Made by a program: the position numbers and the translations under genes. 64,000 nucleotides of DNA from the NCBI RefSeq assembly GCF_000372865.1, contig NZ_KB889965.1, positions 1,509,902 to 1,573,901 of the forward strand. The letters are read 5' to 3'. Positions 44,891 through 54,928 of this stretch are shown here, piece after piece. Source of the DNA: Methylosarcina fibrata AML-C10. Lineage in GTDB: Bacteria > Pseudomonadota > Gammaproteobacteria > Methylococcales > Methylomonadaceae. The notes under the pieces were generated by a model, which had not been told where the DNA came from, made no database searches, and saw only the letters and a list, made by a program, of their open reading frames with translations. Position 1 is the stretch's first letter. Every line of letters starts with the position of its first letter.

Positions 44891-46035
44891 TGAAATTATT
44901 TGATCATTTTATCCGAAGTATTGATACCTTTGTTGACGAATATAAAAGTTTAAATCTTGTTAAGGCTGGAATAAATGGACCACATCATCATCAAGAAACA
45001 CCTGTACGGAACACATGCCATTGGGCATTATCACTTTGTCGTGCCTATGAACTAACTGGAAAACCAGAATATAAAGAGATAGCGATACAATTAGGTGATT
45101 ATCTTTTGAGCGAGGAAGCGAGGCCCTTTGGCAGTTCTTTTCATCATAGAAATGAAATAAATGTCGATAGATGTAATGGCCTAATTGGTCAAGCATGGGC
45201 ATTTGAGGCTTTGGCTGCCCTAACAAAAATAACTGGCGATTTAAAATATACTTTTACTGCAGAAGAAGTATTTTTCAAACATAAGTTTAATCAAAAATTG
45301 TCACTCTGGCATTCATTAGATATCAACGGTACATCGCTTAACATAGATAATGTTTTTAACCATCAACTTTGGTTCGCAGCTACAGCCTCAATCCTGAAAG
45401 GCAATCGACGGCATGAGATATTAAATTATACGACAGCTTTTTTAGATGCTTTACCTTACAACCTTACTATTCAAAATACAGGGTTGATTGAACATAATGT
45501 TCATAGGGTTATGCGATCACCCAAGCAGCGATTTCTCGGTTTTATAAAGCATCTAAGAAATGGCACTTTATTTTACAGACTGTTTAAACAGCCTTTAGAA
45601 AAAGTAAATAACGAGTCATATGGAAAAGTTGCTCGAGAGAACGGTTATCATGCTTTTAATACCTATGCGTTAGCCATTTTTAAAGAAGAAATTCCAGAAC
45701 ATGACTTCTGGAAGTCAGCAACATTAGGGAAAATAATTAATTATTTGGAAACGGATGAGTATATATCTCAATTAGATAATAGCGCCTATGGTTATCCTTA
45801 CAATCCACCTGGATTTGAAGTTCCCTATTCGCTATACACTCTTGCCGATATAGAGAATGAAAAATTATTAAAAATAACTGACAAGTGGATCAATGAGCAA
45901 TTTACAAGATGTTTTGATTTTACAAATAACCTAATGCTAAAAAACTGCCCAGATCCAATTACACAAGCTGCGCGCATTTACGAGATTACACGTTTTCCAA
46001 AAGAATTACTTCTCAACACTGAGGTTAAACAATGA
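44890..46035 (+). CDS. Unrecognised helical protein of the EPS locus, possible alpha/alpha-toroid enzyme
   Basis: A 381-aa soluble protein without signal peptide. It shows repeated helical hairpins (CHWALSLCRAYELTGKPEYK, GLIGQAWAFEALAALTKITG, NHQLWFAATASILKGNRR), a pattern of six-hairpin glycosidases, epimerases and polysaccharide lyases. No catalytic residues can be named. Start and stop overlap its neighbours (TAATG with wzx, ATGA with the GT2 gene), so it belongs to the operon. Its sequence is clearly more AT-rich than the flanking EPS genes. A role in modifying the sugar or in heteropolymer trimming is a guess. Confidence 0.55.
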   Translation: MKLFDHFIRSIDTFVDEYKSLNLVKAGINGPHHHQETPVRNTCHWALSLCRAYELTGKPEYKEIAIQLGDYLLSEEARPFGSSFHHRNEINVDRCNGLIGQAWAFEALAALTKITGDLKYTFTAEEVFFKHKFNQKLSLWHSLDINGTSLNIDNVFNHQLWFAATASILKGNRRHEILNYTTAFLDALPYNLTIQNTGLIEHNVHRVMRSPKQRFLGFIKHLRNGTLFYRLFKQPLEKVNNESYGKVARENGYHAFNTYALAIFKEEIPEHDFWKSATLGKIINYLETDEYISQLDNSAYGYPYNPPGFEVPYSLYTLADIENEKLLKITDKWINEQFTRCFDFTNNLMLKNCPDPITQAARIYEITRFPKELLLNTEVKQ

Positions 46036-46985
46036 AAGTTGCAGTTCTTATTATTACTTGTAACCGAACAAAAGGTTTAGAACTTTTACTTACATCAATT
46101 GGCCAACAATCCTTTCCTGATTATAAAGATATCGAACTATCAGTTTTTGTAGTTGACAATGACAGCAATGGGTCCGGTAAAAGTGTCATTGAAAAATTAA
46201 AACAAAATTATCCTTGGTCTATTCACTACGATATTGAACCCATTCGTGGCATTCCGCATGCACGTAACCGTGCTTTTAGGCTAGCTGAGAACGATAACGA
46301 ATTTGTTATTTTTGTCGATGACGATGAAGTCGTTCCTCAACACTGGGTTAATGAACTTGTTAAAGTTCAGTCGCTTACCGATGCTGATACCGTATCAGGT
46401 CCAGTATACCCAAAATTCATGATCACACCACCGAAATGGGCAATTGCAGGTAAATTTTATTTAAGATCAAGATACGACCTCATGAAAACCGGTGATGTTT
46501 TGCCATACGAACCAGTCAAAACAAATAATCTTTTGGTCAAAGTTTCAACCCTACAAAAACTAACTCCACCCTTTGATTTGCGCTGTGCACTAAGCGGAGG
46601 TTCAGACACCTTGCTCGCCATTCGGCTTGAAAAGATGGGATGTAAAATGGTATGGGCGGCAGAAGCCGGCGTTGAGGAATTGATACCGGAAAGCCGTATT
46701 AAGCTAGCTTGGTTATTTCAGCGGGATTACCGCAACGGTGTTATGAAAAAGGTATTTGACTTGGAGTTTATGCCTCGACATAAATCCCAGATTTATAGAT
46801 TTGTGGTTGGATTCGGTAGAATTTTAAGCGGATTAATACTCACAATTCTGTCCCTACCCTTGTTAATTGCTGGAAAGCCTGAAGTAGTTATAAAGAAGTG
46901 CCGAGTTATTTTTAGAGGATTAGGCATGGTTGCTGGGGCAATTGATTTAAATCATGAAGAGTATCGACGTATTCACCAGGTTTGA
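46032..46985 (+). CDS. GT2-family glycosyltransferase
   Basis: A 317-aa inverting transferase with a GT-A fold: VAVLIITCNRTKGLELLLTS at the start, FVVDNDSNGSG, PIRGIPHARNRAFRLAENDN and the metal-binding FVDDDEVVPQHWVNELVKVQ. The C-terminus has a hydrophobic helix pair (FGRILSGLILTILSLPLLIA) for membrane attachment. It is coupled to the preceding gene by ATGA. Confidence 0.9.
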   Translation: MKVAVLIITCNRTKGLELLLTSIGQQSFPDYKDIELSVFVVDNDSNGSGKSVIEKLKQNYPWSIHYDIEPIRGIPHARNRAFRLAENDNEFVIFVDDDEVVPQHWVNELVKVQSLTDADTVSGPVYPKFMITPPKWAIAGKFYLRSRYDLMKTGDVLPYEPVKTNNLLVKVSTLQKLTPPFDLRCALSGGSDTLLAIRLEKMGCKMVWAAEAGVEELIPESRIKLAWLFQRDYRNGVMKKVFDLEFMPRHKSQIYRFVVGFGRILSGLILTILSLPLLIAGKPEVVIKKCRVIFRGLGMVAGAIDLNHEEYRRIHQV

Positions 46986-47350
46986 TAAAAGTATATTATA
47001 GTCTTTCTAATAAGTATTATTTAATATTGTTAACCTTTTGATTAGTGGATGAGCTTTTCTAATATTGTGTTTAACTATAGGTAGTTTTAAGTATTATCTT
47101 AAAGAAAGATTTTTGTAAAATTGCAAAAAAATAATGTCAAGAAAAATAATGTTTAATTAAATATTAGAAAGGTCATATTAATGATAACTCTACGAAGACT
47201 AAAATTAATCTCTTTTGTTCGTCATGCTTAAATCATTATTAGCTGTTATTGATCAACACATAGTCGAAATCAAAGCAGATGCGCGTGGTTATAAATCTGG
47301 CTACCAATCTAACAGGGTAAATATATATTTTGACAAGCAACTAAGAACTT
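46986..47350. other. Very AT-rich gap with one possible small gene
   Basis: At 47224 an ATG opens a 49-codon frame ending at 47373 (MLKSLLAVIDQHIVEIKADA, then GYQSNRVNIYFDKQLRTYEI). It overlaps the first possible start of the polymerase gene. It has no strong ribosome-binding site and no recognised family. The rest of the gap looks non-coding. Confidence 0.3.
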
Positions 47351-48682
47351 ATGAAATCATTCATAGCAAATAAACAATTCTATAATTCACTCGACATGAA
47401 AAGCCAGCCTAGTCATCGTTTGCTGTCATTGGTCTTCATCGTATTTCTTTTTATTACCTTTGTAGGGTTAAATCTCTTTGCCGAACGCACTCAACTTGAA
47501 GATCTTTCAGAAACCGGCGAAGGCGACACAACCAAACAAGTTATCTTAATTGGCTTGGCACTTCTGGTTAGTTATTTGGTTTTATTCAGAAAAAAAAATG
47601 ACTTGCGCATACTTCCTCGGTTGATTCCAGGACCTATTCTTGTGGTATTGGCATGGTGTGGAATCACATTGTTATGGTCACCGGTTCCACTGATTGGGCT
47701 CAGGCGTTTAGGACTAACAGCATTAATCATTTTTACAATATTTACATTTGTACAAGGACTGGGCCCTTGGCGTGCTTTGCGATTGCTAGGTTTTTGTTTG
47801 ATTGCTTTTGTAATGGCCAGCTTGATCTCGGGTCCCATTGTGCCCAACGCCGTACATCTTTCCGGAGAAAGAGATGCTGCACTTATTGGTGCTTGGCGTG
47901 GTATTTTCTATCATAAAAATCATGCAGGGATGGTTGCTGCGCTTTGTGTAATTTTTGGTTTTTTTCTTTGGCGAAGTGAAAACCGCAAAATTTGGTTAAT
48001 CGCGATAATTTGTGGCGCGGCATTATTAATTCTGTCAAGATCAAAGACATCATTAGGTTTATTAATACCGTCTATATTAATTGGGTATTATTTCGAACAA
48101 TACAAAAAAGCTAGAAGCAATAAACACCTATTGCTTATTTTACCTTTTTTTTTGTTAGTGTTGATTGGAATTGCAATTCTTCCTCTGAGTGACCAAATAG
48201 GTGACATATTTGATGACCCAGAAGCTTTTACTGGAAGAGTAGCTATATGGGATGCACTTGCTATGGTAATTAGTGATTATCCTGCCGGAGGAATTGGCTT
48301 TCAATCTCTTTATCAAGTTGGGGCTGATACCCCTTTACTGAATTACGCGTCAGGATGGATTTCATTATTAGCTCATGGACACAATGGCTATTTAGATATA
48401 TTGGCTGCAACAGGAATTATTGGTTTTGCATTGTTTTTATTTGCATTTTTATTTAGACCATTGCGTCAAATAATTAAATCAAAACATATGCATCCTAAGG
48501 TTTCTGGGTTGATATTTTCTTTAATTACCTTTGTTATATTTCATAACTTTTTAGAATCCTCATTGCTAAATAAGGAAAAAGCGCTTTGGGTTACGCTTTT
48601 AATAATTTGTGCTATTGCGCAATCAGTTACCTACAAATCAAAAAATATTGGTTTTATTTATGGTTCACCAAGTAAAATATAG
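47351..48682 (+). CDS. Wzy/O-antigen-ligase-like polymerase 2
   Basis: Membrane protein of up to 443 aa with about eleven hydrophobic helices. The Wzy_C signature is visible in RGIFYHKNHAGMVAALCVIF, GGIGFQSLYQVGAD and HGHNGYLDILAATGIIGFAL. An ATG at 47396 is an alternative start and would clear the small frame at 47224-47373. Its 3' end overlaps the next glycosyltransferase. It is probably the repeat-unit polymerase of the plus-strand set. Confidence 0.85.
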   Translation: MKSFIANKQFYNSLDMKSQPSHRLLSLVFIVFLFITFVGLNLFAERTQLEDLSETGEGDTTKQVILIGLALLVSYLVLFRKKNDLRILPRLIPGPILVVLAWCGITLLWSPVPLIGLRRLGLTALIIFTIFTFVQGLGPWRALRLLGFCLIAFVMASLISGPIVPNAVHLSGERDAALIGAWRGIFYHKNHAGMVAALCVIFGFFLWRSENRKIWLIAIICGAALLILSRSKTSLGLLIPSILIGYYFEQYKKARSNKHLLLILPFFLLVLIGIAILPLSDQIGDIFDDPEAFTGRVAIWDALAMVISDYPAGGIGFQSLYQVGADTPLLNYASGWISLLAHGHNGYLDILAATGIIGFALFLFAFLFRPLRQIIKSKHMHPKVSGLIFSLITFVIFHNFLESSLLNKEKALWVTLLIICAIAQSVTYKSKNIGFIYGSPSKI

Positions 48683-49574
48683 CGTCGTTGTTCCTGCTTA
48701 TAATAGAGGGGAATTTTTGCATAAGCTGTTAGATTCAGTTTTTAAACAAACTTACCAAAACTTTGAGTTAATTATTGTTGATGATGGTTCTACTGATAAT
48801 ACCAGAGACTTAATAAAATCAAATCAAGACGCCAGAACTAAATATATTTATCAAGATAACGGTGGCGGCTCTAAAGCACGGAATACTGGCATTGATGCTG
48901 CCCAAGGTTATTATATTGCTTTCCTGGATTCCGACGATGCATTTATGCCAAATCACCTAGAAAATGCATTAACTGTTTTAGAATCAGGCGACAATCTTTG
49001 CACCTATACACAAGTTATCGTCGATCGTGGCGACGGTGTGACATTTCTTAAACCACCACGCGCATTAAATCCTAATGAGCCTATCTCGGATTATTTAATG
49101 CGCGATAGGGGATTTATACAAACAAGCACTCTGATCGTACCAGCAGAACTTGCAAAAAAAGTTAAATTCAATGAAGAAATCAGCTTTGGTCAAGATACCG
49201 ATTTCGCCATACGGTTAGCAAGCGCCGGTGCAGAATTTCGCATGCTGCCTGAACCTGGGGCAATTTGGAATGATGAATGGAACCAAAACCGTCTATCGAG
49301 TAAACGTAAACATGAGCAGCGGATACTCTGGCTAAACAAAATCAAGCCCATGATCACCAAAAAAGCTTATTGGGCCGACATGGGATGGCATGTTGCCAAA
49401 GGATTCGCTCAACATGGCGAACTATTCAAAGCGCTTAATCTTTATTTGAATGCCGTGGTTAGAGGCAGCTATCGCCTAAAAATGGCAATCGTTGTTTTCT
49501 TGCAGGTAGTGCTGTCCGCTAACGCCTACCGTAAATTGGCTGATTCCCTTGCTCGTTTTGGAGTTGCGCCTTGA
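48660..49574 (+). CDS. GT2-family glycosyltransferase
   Basis: A transferase of about 304 aa. YSVVVPAYNRGEFLHKLLDS, ELIIVDDGSTDNTRDLI and the metal-binding IAFLDSDDAFMPNHLENALT are classic GT2 motifs. I start it at ATG 48660, overlapping the polymerase gene by 23 bp, because homology begins there. Its stop overlaps the TTG start of the GH10-like gene. Confidence 0.9.
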   Translation: MVHQVKYSVVVPAYNRGEFLHKLLDSVFKQTYQNFELIIVDDGSTDNTRDLIKSNQDARTKYIYQDNGGGSKARNTGIDAAQGYYIAFLDSDDAFMPNHLENALTVLESGDNLCTYTQVIVDRGDGVTFLKPPRALNPNEPISDYLMRDRGFIQTSTLIVPAELAKKVKFNEEISFGQDTDFAIRLASAGAEFRMLPEPGAIWNDEWNQNRLSSKRKHEQRILWLNKIKPMITKKAYWADMGWHVAKGFAQHGELFKALNLYLNAVVRGSYRLKMAIVVFLQVVLSANAYRKLADSLARFGVAP

Positions 49575-50920
49575 CCAAAAGTATCCAGCAAATTTTCGTG
49601 CTATTGTTCGTTATTTCAGCCGTTCTATTGGTAATGACCACTCAGGCCGCCACCTATGAAGGCCGCGAACCCGATGCGGAATGGCGGAAACAAGCCAACC
49701 AGAAGATAGAGGCTAATCGAAAAGCTGATGTCACCGTCATTGTCTTGAACAAAGACGGCAATGCAGTTGAAGGTGCCCAGGTTCGAGTCGAAATGACCCG
49801 CCACGCCTTTCCTTTCGGTGCGGCAGTAGGCGCCACACGGTTAATGTCCAAAGGAGACGATTCCGACCGCTATAGAGAACTTATTTCCAAGCGATATAAC
49901 AAAGTCGTTTTGGAGAATGACTTGAAATGGGATCAATGGGATCAAAGCAAGATTAATCCAGCCGGCAGTAAATATTATTATCCGGAGACAATGGCCGCCC
50001 TCAAATGGCTCAGGCAAAAGAATATCCAAGTTCGCGGACATTATATAGGTTGGGGACCGGTGGAGCGACTGGAGACCTACAAGAAATATAAAAACGATTC
50101 AGATGCGTTTCGCAATGCGCTCTTCAATCACATAAAGGAAAAAATTCCCCGAGTGGGTGATCTGGTGAGCGAGTGGGATGCTGTCAATCATCCCATTGGC
50201 TGGAGTGAACAGCTTATTACGTTAGGGAGTATGTATGGTCAAGGCATCTATGTCGATATTTTCAAACTGGCTGGAGAACTCAATCCTCACGCTCGACTTT
50301 ATGTCAATGAAGGCAGTCTTCTGCCGACTGCGAAGTACAATCAGACCATGCGTGATAACTATGCCAAGCTCATCCGTTTTCTTCTCGACAGCGGAGCGCC
50401 TTTGGGCGGAATAGGCTTCATGGGGCATTTCGATCACGATAAGTTGACTCCGCCCTCGAAACTTATACAAATCTTCGATAGCTTCGCTGCATTCGGACTG
50501 CCTCTGCAGGTGACCGAGTTCGATGTGCGGTTCGGCAAGAAGGGTGAGCCCTACGATTTTTCCGATGATGAGCTTCAATTGCAAGCCGACTACACCCGCG
50601 ACTTTATGACGGCGGTGTTCAGCCATCCGGCGGTAGAAGGCATCGTCATGTGGGGATTTTGGGAAGGTGCCCATTACAATCCGAGCGCCGCTTTATATCG
50701 CAAAGACTGGTCGATCAAACCCAATGGCAAAGTCTGGGAGGATCTGGTTTTTAAGCAGTGGTGGACGGATGTGCATGGCAAAACCGATGCAGACGGCACT
50801 TTTAAAACCCGCGGTTTCTTGGGAGAGTATGAAATTACCGTCGAACATCAAGGCAAAACGCTTACTCAATCAGTCCGGCTGCAGAAAGGCGGCAGCAAAA
50901 TTACCGTTACTCTTGAATAA
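49571..50920 (+). CDS. Exported GH10-fold (xylanase-like) protein with the acid/base Glu replaced
   Basis: A 449-aa protein with signal peptide ([20 protein letters not shown]), a small beta domain and a GH10 barrel ([55 protein letters not shown]). The nucleophile is kept (Glu about residue 316 in VTEFDV). At the acid/base site the family has N-E, and here it reads WDAVNHP (His about residue 207). Normal xylanase activity is therefore doubtful. TTG start overlaps the upstream stop, so the gene is operon-linked. It may bind, trim or transglycosylate the polysaccharide. Confidence 0.82.
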   Translation: MTKSIQQIFVLLFVISAVLLVMTTQAATYEGREPDAEWRKQANQKIEANRKADVTVIVLNKDGNAVEGAQVRVEMTRHAFPFGAAVGATRLMSKGDDSDRYRELISKRYNKVVLENDLKWDQWDQSKINPAGSKYYYPETMAALKWLRQKNIQVRGHYIGWGPVERLETYKKYKNDSDAFRNALFNHIKEKIPRVGDLVSEWDAVNHPIGWSEQLITLGSMYGQGIYVDIFKLAGELNPHARLYVNEGSLLPTAKYNQTMRDNYAKLIRFLLDSGAPLGGIGFMGHFDHDKLTPPSKLIQIFDSFAAFGLPLQVTEFDVRFGKKGEPYDFSDDELQLQADYTRDFMTAVFSHPAVEGIVMWGFWEGAHYNPSAALYRKDWSIKPNGKVWEDLVFKQWWTDVHGKTDADGTFKTRGFLGEYEITVEHQGKTLTQSVRLQKGGSKITVTLE

Positions 50921-50946
50921 TCACATGGATTAAAAGGATTGATATT

Positions 50947-52266
50947 ATGAAAATTACAGTATTTGGCAGCGGTTACGTAGGTCTTGTCACGGGAGCCTGT
51001 CTGGCTGACGTGGGCAATCAGGTGATGTGTATGGATGTCGATCAAACCAAAATTGATCGTCTGAAAAAAGGGATTATCCCGATTTACGAACCGGGCCTGG
51101 ATGAAATGGTCAAGAACAACATGGAAGCCGGCCGCCTCCATTTCACCACCGATCCTAAGGAGGCGGTGAATTTCGGCCTGTTCCAGTTCATTGCGGTGGG
51201 AACGCCTCCGGATGAGGACGGTTCCGCCGATTTGCGCTATGTGCTGGCGGTAGCAAAAAGTGTCGCCGAACATATGAATGATTACAAAATCATCGTCGAC
51301 AAATCCACCGTTCCAGTGGGGACTGCCGACAAGGTTAGACAGACAGTCGCTGAGGTATTGGCGCAGCGCACCGATTCATTGGAATTCGATGTCGTATCCA
51401 ACCCTGAGTTTTTGAAAGAAGGGTCGGCACTGGACGATTTTATGAAGCCTGACCGTATCATCATCGGCACTGACAATCCGCGCACAACCGAATTATTGAA
51501 AGCGCTGTATGCGCCCTTCAATCGCAACCGGGAACGGGTCATTGCAATGGATATCCGCTCGGCCGAACTGACCAAATACGCCGCCAATGCGATGCTGGCT
51601 ACCAAGATCAGCTTCATGAACGAATTAGCCAACCTTGCCGAACGGCTCGGTGCTGATATCGAAAATGTTCGCCACGGCATCGGGTCCGACAGCCGGATTG
51701 GTTATAGCTTTATTTATCCCGGTTGCGGCTACGGAGGTTCCTGTTTCCCAAAAGATGTCAAAGCATTGGAGCGTACGGCCAGGGAAATGGGTTATCACGC
51801 CGAATTGCTCTCCGCGGTGGAAAATGTCAATGACCGGCAAAAACAAAGACTGTTCGAAAAAGTCTCCTCGCACTATCCTGGCGGGATCAATAAGAAAATA
51901 TTCGCGTTGTGGGGTTTGGCCTTCAAACCCAATACCGACGACATGCGCGAAGCACCCAGTCGCGTATTGCTGGAAGCATTGATCGACGCCGGCGCCACCG
52001 TGCAGGCCTACGATCCGGAGGCACTGCAAGAAGCCCAACGCATTTACGGCAACAAGGCCGGCCTGAAATATTGCTCCAAACAGGACGATACCTTGAAAAA
52101 CGCCGACGCGTTGATCATCTGTACCGAATGGAAGCAATTTCGCAGCCCGGATTTCGACAAATTGAGAGACGTGTTAAAAGACAAGGTCATTTTCGACGGC
52201 CGCAACATGTACCCGCCGAAGCTGGTGAAACAAAGTGGGTTGCAATATTACGCCATTGGACGGTGA
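50947..52266 (+). CDS. ugd: UDP-glucose 6-dehydrogenase
   Basis: Oxidises UDP-glucose to UDP-glucuronate with two NAD+, supplying uronic acid for the polymer. N-terminal Rossmann motif [20 protein letters not shown]; the catalytic Cys lies in [14 protein letters not shown]. Also [17 protein letters not shown] and [19 protein letters not shown]. 439 aa is normal. The ATG follows AAAAGGATT. The GDP-mannose dehydrogenase alternative is less likely from the overall pattern. Confidence 0.93.
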   Translation: MKITVFGSGYVGLVTGACLADVGNQVMCMDVDQTKIDRLKKGIIPIYEPGLDEMVKNNMEAGRLHFTTDPKEAVNFGLFQFIAVGTPPDEDGSADLRYVLAVAKSVAEHMNDYKIIVDKSTVPVGTADKVRQTVAEVLAQRTDSLEFDVVSNPEFLKEGSALDDFMKPDRIIIGTDNPRTTELLKALYAPFNRNRERVIAMDIRSAELTKYAANAMLATKISFMNELANLAERLGADIENVRHGIGSDSRIGYSFIYPGCGYGGSCFPKDVKALERTAREMGYHAELLSAVENVNDRQKQRLFEKVSSHYPGGINKKIFALWGLAFKPNTDDMREAPSRVLLEALIDAGATVQAYDPEALQEAQRIYGNKAGLKYCSKQDDTLKNADALIICTEWKQFRSPDFDKLRDVLKDKVIFDGRNMYPPKLVKQSGLQYYAIGR

Positions 52267-52507
52267 ATAGTTTATAAATTTTCTGTTAAGTAGCTGTCAT
52301 TATGCCCTTCTATAAACTCAGGGCAAACGGCATGTTGTTGATTCCGGTTATGGTGAGCTTGCCGAATCCTGAGGGAATCAATATATTCCGAGTTTCCTTA
52401 AAAATACCTTAGCTTTTTATTTTTAGAGAACCAGGTTAGAAACTTTTTTCATGGCCTGATTCTTTGCTAGGGTTTATTCAGTGCCGCCATAGTTTGGAGT
52501 GAGAACA

Positions 52508-53530
52508 ATGAGTAACAGATCTCTTTGGGTTGATTATGCTAAAGGCATAGGAATTATTTTGGTTGTATATGGACATGTTGCGCGCGGTATATTCAAAGCG
52601 GGTATACAATTTGATCCTTCTACCTACAATTTAGTAGATAGTATTATTTATACTTTTCACATGCCCTTGTTCTTTTTTTTAGCCGGTCTGTTTTTTCTTC
52701 AATCAAATCAAAAGACCAAGTCCATCAATCTGATACGCATTAAGGCCGAGACAATTCTATACCCATACGTATTGTGGTCACTCATTCAGGGCGGAATCGA
52801 AATTATACTTTCAAAATATACCAATGGACATATAGAAATAAATGAAGTACTCGCGTTATTGTGGAAGCCCCGTGCGCAATTCTGGTTTTTGTATGTTCTA
52901 TTTTTTATGTTTGTGCTCTCAACTCTTCTTTATCGAAGATCTAATCTATTTTGGATAAGAAGTGTTTTTGTTTTTAGTTTATTAATGTACTTTGTGGGTA
53001 CAAACATTCATTTAGCTTACCTTCCAAATAAATTGAGCCAATATTTTGTGTTTTTCACTCTTGGTGTTTTAGCCGCGTCAACAATGTTGAAAAACAATAA
53101 CTCCTTAACCGGTTGGCTGACTTTTTTGTATGTATTGTTCGTTATAGGGCAATGGGTATTTCATTGGGTACTTAAATTACGATTCGACAGTAATGCGCCT
53201 ACTGAAACTTTACTGATTGGAATAATTAGTGTTTCATTTGTCGTAGTGGCTTCGCAAAAATTGTGCCAATTGAATTTACAATGGATCGCCTATTTGGGCC
53301 GGAATTCGATGATTATTTATCTCATGCACATTCTTGCAAGCAGTGGATGCCGGGTTGTTCTGCAAAAAATATTAGGCGTGTCCGATACTGCTATTCATTT
53401 GTCAGCAGGCACTGTGGCCGGCCTTATTATTCCTTTACTTGTATTTTGGTTATTCAATCGCATTGGCTTCGTGGCTTTGCTCAAACCGCCAAAATTGCTC
53501 AGGTTTAGTAGAGCTGGAGCCCATTCATAA
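52508..53530 (+). CDS. Acyltransferase family 3 membrane protein
   Basis: Integral membrane acyltransferase of about 340 aa, probably O-acetylating the polysaccharide. The family start is clear (WVDYAKGIGIILVVYGHVAR), followed by TFHMPLFFFLAGLFFLQSN and about ten helices. I chose ATG 52508 (MSNRSLWVDY) because GGAGTGAG lies just upstream; the GTG at 52499 is part of that site. It is followed by a short remnant of another gene. Confidence 0.88.
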   Translation: MSNRSLWVDYAKGIGIILVVYGHVARGIFKAGIQFDPSTYNLVDSIIYTFHMPLFFFLAGLFFLQSNQKTKSINLIRIKAETILYPYVLWSLIQGGIEIILSKYTNGHIEINEVLALLWKPRAQFWFLYVLFFMFVLSTLLYRRSNLFWIRSVFVFSLLMYFVGTNIHLAYLPNKLSQYFVFFTLGVLAASTMLKNNNSLTGWLTFLYVLFVIGQWVFHWVLKLRFDSNAPTETLLIGIISVSFVVVASQKLCQLNLQWIAYLGRNSMIIYLMHILASSGCRVVLQKILGVSDTAIHLSAGTVAGLIIPLLVFWLFNRIGFVALLKPPKLLRFSRAGAHS

Positions 53531-53539
53531 GGGGTTCCC

Positions 53540-53626
53540 GCCCAATTCGATTATGGACACCTGACTAAAGAAGGTGCGATGTACCTGGTTAAACAAGCCG
53601 GTTTAGCTGCTTATGGCGCTTTATAG
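53540..53626 (+). pseudogene. Remnant of an SGNH-type hydrolase or acyltransferase C-terminus
   Basis: An open frame in 53551-53626 encodes QFDYGHLTKEGAMYLVKQAG and a stop. This is the characteristic C-terminal Asp-x-x-His block (D-x-G-H-L-T-x-E-G) of SGNH domains found in acyltransferases. Nothing upstream in this frame continues the gene, so it looks like the tail of a deleted gene. Confidence 0.45.
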
Positions 53627-53803
53627 CTCCTTCTGAGCGGAATGGAGGCGCAATTTCTATCCTGCCCTGGAGTTTCGGTTAAAATAACTTCCCTCTCTGC
53701 GTTTCCGCATTCAGCACCCCTAGCCGGGAGCGGCCTAGACGGCATTCCCTGCAATGCCGGGAATAGAGAAAAGTTTTTTTAATTCAAAGAATGGAAAATA
53801 AAG

Positions 53804-54925
53804 ATGGCTAAAAAAACAGCATTAATTACCGGCATTACAGGACAAGACGGCTCCTATTTAGCCGAATTTCTGCTGAAAAAAGGGTATGAGGTTCACGGCA
53901 TCAAGCGCCGATCCTCTTTATTCAACACCGAGCGTGTGGACCATCTCTATCAGGATCCTCACGTCTCCGGCCGCAATTTTATTTTGCATTACGGCGATCT
54001 GACCGACTCGTCCAATCTGACTCGCATCATTCAACAGACACAGCCCGATGAAGTTTACAATCTGGGCGCGCAATCGCATGTGGCGGTCAGTTTCGAATCG
54101 CCGGAATATACTGCCGATGTTGACGCCATGGGAACTCTACGCCTGCTGGAATCGATTCGCCTTTTGGGCTTGGAAAAGAAAACCCGATTTTACCAGGCTT
54201 CGACCTCCGAACTGTATGGCCTGGTGCAGGAAATCCCCCAGAAGGAAACCACGCCGTTTTACCCCCGCTCCCCGTATGCGGTGGCTAAGCTGTACGCTTA
54301 CTGGATTGTGGTCAATTACCGCGAGGCTTACGGCATGTACGCCTGCAACGGCATTCTGTTCAACCACGAGTCGCCGCGCCGTGGCGAAACTTTCGTTACC
54401 CGCAAGATTACCCGCGCTCTGGCCAATATCGGCCAGGGTCTGGAAGACTGCCTGTATCTCGGCAACATGGACGCACTGCGCGACTGGGGTCATGCCCGCG
54501 ATTACGTGGAAATGCAGTGGCTGATGTTGCAACAGGAGCAGCCCGACGATTTTGTCATCGCGACCGGCGTGCAATATTCGGTTCGTCAGTTTGTCGAATA
54601 CGCCGCGGCGGAAATCGGTGTGACCTTACGCTGGGAAGGAAAAGGCGTCGACGAGTACGGCGTTGTGGCGAGCGTGACCGGCGGTAAGGCGCCGAAAATT
54701 GCCGTCGGCGACAAGATTGTGGCGGTAGATCCACGTTATTTCCGACCTGCCGAAGTGGAAACCTTGCTGGGCGATCCGACCAAGGCGAAGGAAAAGCTGG
54801 GCTGGCGGCCTACAACTTCGCTGGAGGAAATGGTCCGGGAAATGATGGTCTACGATCTGGAGCAGGCACGGCGCCATGCTTTGTTGATCGGCCACGGCTA
54901 CAATGTGACGGTTTCCAAGGAGTAG
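53804..54925 (+). CDS. gmd: GDP-mannose 4,6-dehydratase
   Basis: Converts GDP-mannose to GDP-4-keto-6-deoxymannose, the first step to GDP-fucose. NADP-binding [37 protein letters not shown]; the catalytic Tyr-x3-Lys in [15 protein letters not shown]; and [20 protein letters not shown] are all highly specific for Gmd. 373 aa is normal. AAAGATG start with GGAAAA upstream. The next gene begins 3 bp after the stop. Confidence 0.96.
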   Translation: MAKKTALITGITGQDGSYLAEFLLKKGYEVHGIKRRSSLFNTERVDHLYQDPHVSGRNFILHYGDLTDSSNLTRIIQQTQPDEVYNLGAQSHVAVSFESPEYTADVDAMGTLRLLESIRLLGLEKKTRFYQASTSELYGLVQEIPQKETTPFYPRSPYAVAKLYAYWIVVNYREAYGMYACNGILFNHESPRRGETFVTRKITRALANIGQGLEDCLYLGNMDALRDWGHARDYVEMQWLMLQQEQPDDFVIATGVQYSVRQFVEYAAAEIGVTLRWEGKGVDEYGVVASVTGGKAPKIAVGDKIVAVDPRYFRPAEVETLLGDPTKAKEKLGWRPTTSLEEMVREMMVYDLEQARRHALLIGHGYNVTVSKE

Positions 54926-54928
54926 CGC

